Origin: Liolophura sinensis
Lineage: Eukaryota > Mollusca > Polyplacophora > Chitonida > Chitonidae
DNA length: 64,000 nucleotides
Direction of reading: 5' to 3'
Assembly (NCBI RefSeq): GCF_032854445.1
Contig: NC_088307.1
Coordinates: forward strand, 9,250,017 to 9,314,016
This document shows, piece after piece, positions 26,401 to 38,400 of this stretch. Under the pieces are notes generated by a model, which was given only the letters and a program-made list of their open reading frames with translations, was not told where the DNA came from and searched no databases. Every line of letters begins with the position of its first letter. Within the stretch, counting starts at the first letter, position 1. The position numbers were made by a program, and so were the translations under genes.

Positions 26401-29400
26401 TGGTGTTTGTTTTAGGAGAAAAAAAACATCAAGTTTATATAGGCCTGTATAAAGTTGCCTTTTCCTTGTAAGAAATTTAACTCATTGAGTGTAAATATTG
26501 TGTTTTCTTTTTGGGGACCCAATGCATAAAAGTCAGCAATCTGAGGCAATAATGTAACTTGCGTGATATGACATGCTGTGTGAAGATTCTTGATGAACAG
26601 TGTATTGGCAAAACAACAGCTCTGTAAGATTTTATGTGTAGTGACTCATTGTTGCTGTCATTGTTACTTTGCTGATATCACTACTTCATTATTACGTTGC
26701 TCTCTACTTCATTATTACGTTGCTCACTACTTCATTATTAGAGTATTCATTTGCTCAGTGTTACATTATTCACTTGTTCATTGATAGTAGCTGTTTGCAC
26801 TGGCTAAGTGTTACTTTGTTCACTGCATGGTTCTGTGATATTTTATTCAGTGACTCAGTGTTACTGTATTTAGTGGCTCAGTGTTACTTTATTCAGTGGC
26901 TCAGTGTTACTGTACAAAAATAGTGACTCAGTGTTACTTTATTCGGTGACTCAGTGTTACTGTATATGAATAGTGGCTCAGTGTTACTTTATTCAGTGGC
27001 TCAGTGTTACTGTATTTAGTGGCTCAGTGTTACTTTATTCAGTGGCTCATTGTTACTGTATAAAAATAGTGGTTCAGTGTTACTTTATTCGGTGACTCAG
27101 TGTTACAGTGTTGCTTTGTTTGGTGGCTCAGTGTTGCTTTGTTTGGTGGCTCAGAGTTGCTTTGTTTAGTGGCTTAGTGTTGCTTTGTTTGATGACTCAG
27201 TGTTGCTTTGTTTGGTGGCTCATTTTTTCTTTGTTTAGCAGCTCAGTGTTTACTTTGTTTAGCAGCTCAGTGTTTGCTTTATTTGGTGGCTCAGTGTTGC
27301 TTTGTTTGGTGGCTCAGTGTTGCTTTGTTTAGTGGCTCAGTGTTGCTTTGTTTAGTGGCTCAGTGTTTACTTTGTTTGGCAGCTCAGTGTTTGCTTTATT
27401 TGGTGGCTCAGTGTTGCTTTATTTGGTGGCTCAGTGTTCCTTTGTTTAGTGGCTCAGTGTTGCTTTGTTTAGTGGCTCAGTGTTCCTTTATTTGGTGGCA
27501 CTTTGTTTAGTGGCTCAGTGTTGCTTTGTTTGGTGGCTCAGTGTTGCTTTGTTTAGTGGCTCAGTGTTGCTTTATTTGGTGGCACTTTGTTTAGTGGCTC
27601 AGTGTTGCTTTATTTAGTGGCTCAGTTATAAGTCATTCCATTCTATGCGTGTTGATACTGTTAAGTCAGCATACATATATATTTAAAGAGTTGCATTCGC
27701 ATGATCTTAATTTGTTATCTTGCGAGTTACCAGTGATCTCTGAATGCCTTGTACTATGTGTTTCTAATTGAGTTCATGCATCCAAGGCATGATTCTTGAC
27801 CTGGGTCCACTTTGCAAGTTACATTTCTGTTAACAATGTGAGGTGTGTTACAACAAAAGTTACGAAAATATGATTTTCAAAGTTTTGTGAAAGTTGGCCC
27901 AGGATTTGTTCATAATATATATTAGGTAATAGCTAGATTAAGTCTTTCCTGCACCTTCATGATGGAAGAGAAATCACTTATAATATTTCTTTCAGTCATA
28001 CTATAATCATGAAATTTGATTTGTATAATTAACAGCTGGCCTCTTTCTGGATGAAGATGGCATCATAAGAGATGACACTGAACTCTACAACCAAGTCACC
28101 CAGTGGACAGATTCAGGACTAGGGGGAGATAAGCGCTCCAGTACTTCAACGCTCAAACACTTTGATTTCCCGGCCAGCTTCGAGGAAGACCCTCATCCAT
28201 TGGATGAGAGAAGTTTGAACATCAGCGAACTGGAAGCGTCAAGAGATTTCACCTTTGATGCTTCGTACGCCAGCGTCGACGATCAGGATTTCAACGGGCT
28301 CAGAAATTCTGATGGTTTTAATCAGACTTTGCGTTTTCAAGACACAGACGACCTTCAGACAACTGGCTCTGATCATGTGGATCTCTTTAACGAGGAATAT
28401 TATCAGCAGCTGAAGGATCTGGGAGTTTTAGTAGATGGAGCAGAACTTTCGTTACAGCGGCAGTCGTTGGTGGAGTTCGAAAGCTTGGAGGCAGAGTTAA
28501 AAGCTGCAGGTCAGCCCGAAGTAGAAGTGGATCCCCTCGCTCAGTATTTTACACGGACAGAACCGAACGACTCGTACCTTACAGGGCAGAGTTTCCAACT
28601 AAATTCTGAGCACTTTTTGTCGCAGGAAGATTTGGATCCTGGAAAGAAGACTTTGTACGAAAGAGAGAAGAGTGGTGACGAAGATAATCTTGATACAAGT
28701 CGTCCAGCATCAAGAGCGCGGTCGGACAGAACAGATCGAACTGTTAGCAGTCGCAGTTTCCCAGAAGTATCGCCCGAGGAGGCGCTCGATCTGTACAATG
28801 CATCTCGTCAAGACAGGATCAAGTCTCCTAGCAAAGATGCGCAGGACATTCCATTGGTTGACAATGATGCAGAGAGTATAGAGTTTGACGACTCGCAGAA
28901 GGACGAGGTCAAAGGGCTTTTCAATGCGGCGGAAATTGCAAGGCCTTCAACTCCGTCAAAAATCCCACTCCTCTCTAACAGGACTGTGTGTATGTCACCA
29001 CCAGTGGTGCGAAACAGGCAAAAAGAAAAACTGTCCAGTTATGCTTCAGATCACTGTGCTTCACCTGTAAACAAGGAGAGATCCTCGAAGAAGGGCAAAA
29101 AACAACAGCGAGAGCAAAGGGCAATAACTCCTACTTCTGTAAAAAGTGATAGACAACGTAGTAATCGTCGACCGGGATCTGATAGTCCTTCTGAACGCCG
29201 TCCTCGAAGGCGACATGATTCTAGTGGAAGTCAGCTCTCTGTGGCATCCGATATTGTATCACAGTCTCCAGTAAATTCACAGAAGCATCGTCCGAACTCC
29301 CAGAAATCTTTGGGAAAGGCTCGCTCACAGGAGAGCTTTTTCGATCAGTCAGGAAGTGAAAAGGGTGAAAAGCAGCCAAAACGGATATTACCCAAACCAA

Positions 29401-32400
29401 ATATGACTGCTGACCAAAACTTCAAGCTTAAAAGCAAAAGCACCACAAACATTTCATCGAAACCAGGTCCTGTGAAACCAACTCACATGTCATTGGCTGA
29501 AATTACCAGCTTAACAATTGATGACTCGGAAGATGTCCAGAGTGAGGCTCAGAGCGTGACATCAGAGAGGTCAAAGGGCGAACTCAAGGCTAAGCTGAAC
29601 CAGGAGTCGTCCCAGCGTAAACAAGCCACAGAACTTGTACACCAGTTACAGAAGGACTACGACAGCCTCTTGTCTAAATATGCGTTGGCCGAATTGACAA
29701 TCGACCAGCTACGGCTGGGAGCAAAGATCACGCTTTACTCCGATTCTCCAACACCCAGTCAGGCATATTCTGGTACATTGGTTTCGGCTCAACAACCATT
29801 GGTTACTAATATGTTGGCTAGCAGCCGTGGCCTGATGACGTCCTCACCAGCTCCAGGAAAGTCAGGTCATTTCAGTCCACTCCCTGGACAAGGTCAGTAA
29901 TTGTGATTTAAAATTTTTGATCCTTGAATTTCTCATATTTAAACAGACAGTTCTTAGTTTAGGTCAGCCGCTGTATAAAAATGGTTTAAAAATTAAAAAA
30001 CAAGGACCTACTAATATGAATTAAATTGTTTAAATTGTTTGTTTAATTCTCTAACAAAAACCTCACATATAGTATACTAGTAAATCCTCAGTTGTGCAGG
30101 TGCATATTAAAATAAGAATAATGGTATGTATCATAAATACATTATATGAACCTTTTTGATTTGATTACTGGGAAGAGACGTAATTTTGATCCAGATTTCG
30201 AAAAAAAAAATTGATCCATGGCTAAAATGAAGGTAAATAATTTAAATTTACACCATGTAAACATATATGTGCTTATCGGTCATTTGTGGTACTGGCTTTG
30301 CAAACATATGCTCACCAAGTCAAATAATGGCCTCCGTCTGTAAACTGTGCTCTTCTAAAGCCGCAAATATTTACATAAACCATTTTCATTGTGTATTTAT
30401 GTTTTTTAAGATGGTTTAGACATCAAGGATGTCAAGTTCCAGACCAGTGGAATCCAGACGTCTAATTTGAGATCTAGCCTTCCTGTTGATAAGCAAGAAG
30501 TAGGGTCTGCTAGCAAAGCGAACGATGGACCTCCCTCCTTGCTAGCCTCATCAGGAGTGGAGCAAATCACAGCCACATTGGCCATACAGACCAGATCATT
30601 GGATGAAAGGGTGAGGCCTTTGTTATCTCCCTTTCGAATGTGACAGGGACTTCATAGGAAAGTACCAGGGACGTTTTTCATGCCATACTACATGTGGGCT
30701 CCCCGAAAAACATCAAATACTGTATTTTATCTACAAAATTTAGCAGTTTTCAAGTGATACTTTTTACTTGATTTCGATTGATTCATCTACCTAAGATGTT
30801 TGTGTGAAGATTAATTCCTTTTTGAAACAGCTTAGGTGTCCTCAGAAGTGTCATTTTAAGGCCTTTGTGCACTTATGAAAGAGACTTTTTACATACCAAA
30901 CCATAGGTGGGATACAGCATTTAACTTTCATGGCTTTTTTATTTAGAAATTAAGACGCCGTTGGTCATTGACCAAGTGAATCTCTCAAATGTATTTTCAT
31001 CCCACACATTCATAAAATATGAGAGACATTGATTTGTGTCTGTCCGTTTGTCAGACAGTCCATCGGTCAGGCTTTTCTTTAGGTGTATTAACTCCTTCAA
31101 ATATTTGCCTGATCTGTTTTACCCTTTTTGATTTTTAACTTCTTTGAGTTTTCTGATTTGTTTTGTTGCCAGGCTGAATCTTTCAAGGCATTGCTGGAGG
31201 AAAATCATCTCTCTGTCGAACAGCAGGAAAAAGTGTTTGAAAAGCTGCGCGCTGATCACGACAAATTGCGTAGGGACTACTTACAGGCCAAGGAAGATTA
31301 CGATGTCTTGCGTAGAACCCAAGGTGCCGATGGAGATTTTGATGAAAGCAAGGAACTTGAAGGAGAACTCTTCCGTCTTGGCATGAAATTCGATGACATT
31401 CACGAAAAAGTTGAAAGCAATGTGAAACTAAAATCTTCGCAGCGTCTACCGTTCCAGAACAGCAGATCAAGGGCAGCGACTCCAGATAGCCTTGGCAACA
31501 GATCCATCGACCAATTAAAACCCCAGTTCAGTGATCCCAATGCTGGGTACAATCTAGTAAAGCCGATCCCCAATCGTGTTTTTGATGATAAGTTACAAAG
31601 ACTCCATGAGGACTACAACAACTTGATGCAGCTTTATCGCAGAGTGAAACAGAGAGGTCAAAGTGCAAACAGAGAGCAGGAGATTGACAATCTTGTACAG
31701 GTATTTTGACAACCGAGCTTTATAGGCATAACTGTAAATTTTTTCAACTGCTACAGCACTTTGTTATGTGGAATGTATGAATGCAATTATTATGAAATGA
31801 TACTAGAAAATGATTCTTTATCTATAAAAGATACAGGCAGCATAAAACTGTACAAATTATTTCTCTACATCCGATAGTTCTCAGAATATTTCGAAATATT
31901 GCTTGCAGAGATGGTTGAAAAGGTTGGAGAATTAGGGTAAATGTTCTTATATTTACAGTAAAATATTGATTCATTTAATTTTCTACCAAATATCATTAAT
32001 ATTGTGATTGAAGTTTAACCACTTTAATATTTTTAGTGAACTATTGTTGAACACCATACTCAAGAATTTTTGACTTATATGATAGGGATCAGTTTTATGG
32101 TTGAAGGAGTGCCCAGTGTAAATCACTGAACTGTGGTGAATTACCTGTGCTCATAATTACCTGTACTCATATTTACCTGTACTCCTAAACTTTCCCACAT
32201 GTGACATATACATATAGATGTAGACACCATATTGGTAGACGACAAGTGGTGTTCGAGCAAAAGGCCATGCCCGAGCCATTGATCGCTTATTGCCATAAAT
32301 TCCCCACAATCAGTCAGAGCAGGGAAATTACAAATTCTATGTCCAAGGCCTTGACCCCCTCCTTCTAGGCTCTCCCCATATTTTGAAGGGCTTGCTGCCT

Positions 32401-35400
32401 TTCCCTCTGGCCATATGTGGGAAGGTCATCAACCTGTGGATGGTCATGGGTTTCCCCCTGGGCTCTGCCTAGTTTCCTCCCACCATAATAAAATTGTAGA
32501 AGTGAAATATTCTTGAGTACAGCGTAAAATACCAATAAAATAAATAAATGAGCACTTTGAAGGGTATAAAGTGCATACACAATAAGTATATATCAGAACA
32601 ATGTACACTCCTGTGATCCGAACTCATTTTGTGGAAATTTCGGCACAAAAGTTCATCAGAAAGAGTGTAGTCATCTCTTTTGAATTATGAGGCAAAAAAT
32701 GGACATTGCAGAGTGTCAGAAATGTAAAAATGGTAAAAGATATTAATTTGATCTGGGCGCCAGTAAGTATGACTATAGTCATCTGAATGAATAATTAGTG
32801 TGTATGATGTTAAAAGCAAGTCACAAAAAAATAAATGAATAGATTCTGTTAATAGAAAGGCCTTAGATATCAACGACGGTCAAGAATTTTCTCCACCTCT
32901 CAGAGTAAATCACAAAAAAAAAAAAAAGAAAGAAATACTGGCAACTATAACTACTGCTAGCTGCCGGTTTACTGTCTACGTCACTGTCTCAAAAAGGGTA
33001 TACTCGGCATTTGTGTATTTACATCGTGTGTCATTTCTCTGTGTATAGAAATTATGGGATATATGTGAAGAAGCTCCGGATGTCTTCAAGCTACCTGAAG
33101 AACTTCAGGACAGGTGAGTCATTAAATTGATTGAAACTAAGTTTCCAGGTATAGTTACTGTATTTATTTGGTATGTAAAATACACTTTCAGAAGCACATA
33201 AAGGCTTTCTGATAACAAATTGTTCAAATTTCAGAAAAAAAATCTCTAATGAGATGACTTCTGTGGGAAAATGATAGAACATTTCTTTGTCCATGGTTAC
33301 CAGATGTTGTTTTTAAATGATAACATGGAGCATTTCTTTCCTGTGTGGGTAACTATTTATGCAGCTATTGTATTTAAAATATTCACAAATCTTGCACAAT
33401 TTTATAATTGTGGTGTTTTTGTGTGACATTCTTATTTTATTCCGTATTTTGAATCATATGACTATAAACTTGAAATTATTCCTCTACAGGTTGGATGAAA
33501 TGAACCAAAGCAAATCTGACCCCCAGTTGTCTCCCCTGATGTCCCCTTCTCCTGGCAGTCGGCAGCTGTCAGATTCATCCGAGTCTCTCAACCAATCATT
33601 TAAGGTGCGTGTCTGCTAGCTCCACTGGTTATCTAGACAGAAATATTGATGGTAATTTCTTACCAGAAAAATGGTTAATTTTTTACTAGAAAAAGTGTTA
33701 TAAACACAGGTATCAATTTAAGACCTTTACGTACTTCTTAAAGTACATTTTTGCATACAAACCTTTAGGTGAAATTCAGCATATCTATATATATTGACAT
33801 TGTCACTGTTGGTCAACCAGTTATATTTTCTATTCAGGGGAGAGAATCACCTGGATCACTGAGACTGTCTCAATTGGAGGCCACACCAAAGAGAGGTCAG
33901 TGAACATATTTTTGGCGTATCTATGTATGGTGTATCCCTATCTTTTATAGCAAATTGTGTTTATTGTGTTTGTGATAATATTTCTATGGAAAGTTTTATT
34001 TGTTTATTTGATTGGTGTTTTACACTGTACTCAAGAATATTTGACTTACAAGACGGCAGCCAGTATTATGGTGAGAGAAAACTAGGCAGAGCTCGGGGGA
34101 AACCCACGACCATCCACAAGTTGTTGGCAGACCTTCCCACATACTCACAGCAACCACATTGGTGAGAAGCTTCCAGGTATTTTACATCTGATTGTTGTGG
34201 AAAACTGAATATACCTACACCTGAGTGTTATTAAAATCCTGAATACACCAACATCTGAGCGTACTAAAAACCTGAACATACCAACACCTGAGTGTGCCAA
34301 AATCCTGAATATACCAACACCTCAAGTGTACCAAAAACCTGAATATACCAACACCTGGGTGTACTAAAAACCTGAACATATCTACACCCGAGTGTACCAA
34401 AAACCTGAACATATCTACACCTGAGTGTACCAAAAACCTGAATGTACCAACACCTGAGTGTACTAAAAACCTGAACATACCGACACTTGAGTGTGCCAAA
34501 AACCTGAATATACCGACACTTGAGTGTGCCAAAAACCTGAATATACCAACACCTTAGTGTACCAAAATCCTGAACATACCAAAACATGAGTGTACCAAAA
34601 TCCTGAATATACCAACACCTCAAGTGTACCAAAAACCTGAATATACCAACGCCTGGGTGTACTAAAAACCTGAACATATCTACACCCGAGTGTACCAAAA
34701 ATCTGAACATACCAACACCTGAGTGTACCAAAAACCTGAACATACCAACACCTGAGTGTACCAAAATCCTGAATATACTGATACCTGAGGGTACCAAAAA
34801 CCTGGACATACAGACCAGCATTCTTGAATAGCCCTGTTTTCCATGTTTTATGGTTTGAAAAAAAAATTGATCTCACTTATATTCTGTCAAAACCGGGTGT
34901 TTCTTATGTGCCTCAGCCATTGCTGTTTCTCACAAGATTGTACATAGTTGCTGTTTTGTTCAGGAATTTCCAGTACTGACAGACGAAGGCTTGAGGATAT
35001 ACGAGTCGGGCGGTTTTCACCAAAAATCCAGGAGAGAGGAGCTAATTCTGCCAACATACGCCCTCTCAGTGGTAGAGCATCTCCGATGAACCCAAGGCAG
35101 GGACAGCGAGGAGGGAGAGGGGAGAACTTTTCTCCCTTGGATCGGAACTCTCCAATGTCCAACTCGAGAGATTTCAATGGAGATGGCTTGAAAAAGGTAG
35201 ATTGTTTTCAATTTAATTCTTCGGCAGTCAACAGTAATTATAAAAGGTGCAGCTTTTGAAGATTTTGAGTGCCTTTGGTAGATCTTATTGGTGCACATAC
35301 AAACCTGACTGCCATTACTTCAAGCACCCTGATGTCCATCACCCATAAAGCTGACTGCCTTTAATTCAAGCACCCTGGTGGTCTTCACCCATAAACCTGA

Positions 35401-38400
35401 GTGCCTTTATTTCAAGCACCCTGGTGGTCTTCACTCATAAACCTGACTGTTTTATTTCAAGCACCCTGGTGGTCTTCACCCATAAACCTGACTGCCTTTA
35501 TTTCAAACTGCGAGCATCAGGGGTGGTCAGGGGATTATATGGACAGTTCAAGAATGCAATGAACAAGGTCACACTTCACTGAATAGTTATAGTCTATGCT
35601 CTTACCACCAACAGTTCACGCTTTCCTCAGTTGTAATCTTAATGATTTTAGTAGGTACACTTCACAACAGGTTGATTGTTTTATTATCGTTATTTTGTGA
35701 TAAATGGGAATTTGAGAGAAAACTCAGTGGAGATTAAGTGTTACTACCCAGTACCTTTACGCATGTTGAGTGTCATGTCAAATATCTGTTTTTAAACTGC
35801 AAGGGCTGCTTGTATACAAAGCTGTAGCAGAATTTAACATGAATCAGTCCTTGCAAACTAGGCCCTCCAGCAGAAGAGATGATCTCAAATTGCGTTCAAA
35901 GTGACACCTACACACGGTCACAGAACGCAAAATTTCTACATGTCTACCCATCAATCACGTGAGTTTTGCTGGCGAAAGGCAAAACAATAATATTATCTGT
36001 TGCTGGCAACACGTGAATCATGTTTGGACAAAACTGTATCCAGGAAACCATGAAACATTTTGTTTATAAAGCCAATGACGGTGTTGTGCAAACTCTAATG
36101 TAATAACAACTCTAACAAATCCTGTCTCTCGATATGCCGGACTCTCGATATGCCGAAAATCTGTAAAAGTAAATTGTGGTAGTTTACGGAAACCTAGTTT
36201 GGAGCATGTTCTCTGTGTTTAATGGGAGTTTCCCAATATAAAAACGTGGGGAAACCTAGCTTGGAGTATGTTCTCTGTGTTTAATGGGAGTTTCCCCAAT
36301 ATAAAAACGTGGGGAAACCTAGCTTGGAGTATGTTCTCTGTGTTTTATGGGAGATTTCCAATATAAAAATGCGGGAAAAGGAACTCTTCTGCAGTAGGAG
36401 GACAATATCGACTGTAAAGAAACAAAATGTCCATGTAGACTGACATACTAAATTGGAATTACATGAACACGCGAAAAGTGATGACAGATATTTCTCAGTG
36501 AATTTAGTTTTCAGCTGAAACACATTTGTACACACATTCATTACATAATGAGGGCTCTCAGCAGACTACCATTCACCAGATAATGATGTGAGGTGACTTC
36601 CACGTAGGCCAAACCCGAATAATCGGTTCGTCTGCACTGTACATTGTGCATGTACATACCTTATTTGGTGTGGTCATGCTATTAGACAGTGTTTAAAGGT
36701 TTGTAATAGACATTGCCCTTCTTAATACTTTCTTCGATTTCATTCATGGGTATATTTAGACATGTACATGTAGGCCTACTTGTAGGGAGACTTTGATTTG
36801 ATTTAATGAAAAGTTAACACTGAGTGCATGAGGACTTAGCACACAGAGCTACTACGTGCCATGCAGGGTAATGCTCTCTATTGTCATGTTGCTGATCGTG
36901 TGAAAGTAAACGACAGTAACTCACGTGTGAAACTTTAGGTCATTTACCGTAGGTGCAAAATCTGTATGGCACTAAACATCATCAAATAAATAAGTTAATT
37001 AATATTAATGCAGTGTCAAAAAAGAATGCAACAAAAAAAAAGTGGGATAAAAAACAAAAGAGAAAAAAAACAAAAAATTGACAATTTCCTGATGCTAAAA
37101 CTTGACCATTTGTAGAATTACCAGGGCGGAAGTCAGACGAGCCTCCCGGACAGTGGTATATCCGAACAGTCACAGGGGAATGGAACACTAGGGTCAACCA
37201 GACAAAAACTACCTCCTCGCAAGCGAGAGTTTGACACAGACAGTGGTATCGTGGGATCTGTGGCCAGCGTTGGGACAGCCAGACCGCAGAATGTTCTTCT
37301 TAGACACCGAGGCAGTCTGGATGAGGATAGGTGGGTTGAATAAGGTTTTCCAGTGGTTCAAAGCTTACAGGAAGGCTTTTTTCAAGCCTATAACTTCCGA
37401 TAGGGGAGTTGTGAGTTTGTACTCTTTTGTCACTGAAGGTAAAAACAGCCCTCCTGTATCATATGACTTGTGAAAAATGTTAGGCAACCTTTATTGATAT
37501 AAATTTACCGATGTTAATTTGTCTCACCGTGTTCCAGAGGCTAAAATGACGCATCTTTCACAGACGTTCAGCTCGTAAATTTTCTCCATTGTTTGTATTC
37601 TCTAAGTAACTTTTTCAGAATTTTTTTCAGACTCCCATGTTACAGTAAACATGATTCTGCAGTAGTTGCCTAACATTTTTAACAGATCACATGATACAGT
37701 AGGTCTTCTTTACCTGAAGAGATGACAGAGTTTTAACTTGAAACGCCCCTATTAGAATGCCCTTTGATTTAATGGAAGTTAACACTGAGTGTATGAGAAC
37801 TCTGAGAGCATTGCACGGTTATGTGTAAAACTGGCCTATTTTATTACCTGGCTTGCTAGTGTAAGACTTTGGAGATGGTCACCATTACATGAGCTGAAAA
37901 TACCCAGCAGACTTAATCGGTGAGGTCATACGTGGGTATCAGTAGACGCGAGATGACATGACAAAATGTCCAGTACATGTGTGACATCAGTACCACAACA
38001 ACAACATCAAAATGGCTGCTTTATAGCTGCTCGTGCTAGCAGCTCACTCTTTGAACAACTGTATTGGGAGATTCCAGGACGAGCTATACAGAAGGCCCGA
38101 ATGACAGTAGAAAGCATTGCTTTCTTCTGTGATGTTGCAGTGCATGTGTACTTCATATATGTTTTATGAGCACATGTACACTGGTAACTGTGACGTAATG
38201 AAGGGAAGAATTAATGAGTTCAGAGCTGTGAAAGTTGCTCTTTCAGTTGCAAAATGGTTGAGGAAAATTAGGGTAGCATGACTAGTAGCTAACACAAAAA
38301 CAGACAAAAGCACCAAGGTTGGCAGATGTAGAAGTTATTTGAAAAATATACTGACAAAACAGTGATAATTAAGTATAATAGTACTGGTATATTAATGTTC

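Larger units (their letters stand above)
17456..28035 (+). other. Intron 1 (10.6 kb)
   Basis: Runs from GTAAGT to TTAACAG. It holds SINE fragments (17.6, 18.6, 19.5 kb), a 58-bp minisatellite (20.8-21.4 kb), a local duplication (23.7/24.2 kb), a MITE family 3 copy (26.15 kb), a 23-bp array (26.7-27.6 kb) and a MITE family 4 copy (27.8 kb). The remainder shows no exon. Confidence 0.8.
31701..33048 (+). other. Intron 4
   Basis: GTATTT to TGTGTATAG. It contains a MITE family 2 copy immediately after the donor and a SINE at 32.39-32.55 kb. About 32220-32370 looks like an older, separate retroposon piece. Confidence 0.75.
33896..34963 (+). other. Intron 7
   Basis: GTCAGT to TTTTGTTCAG. It holds a SINE (33.995-34.178 kb) immediately followed by a 33-bp minisatellite (34.2-34.8 kb). 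Confidence 0.8.
35197..37115 (+). other. Intron 8
   Basis: GTAGAT to CATTTGTAG. It holds a 46-bp array (35.30-35.51 kb) and a 63-bp array (36.19-36.37 kb). Around 36795-36845 is a sequence (TTGATTTAATGAAAAGTTAA, CACTGAGTGCATGAGGACT) repeated in intron 9 near 37760-37803. Confidence 0.75.
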
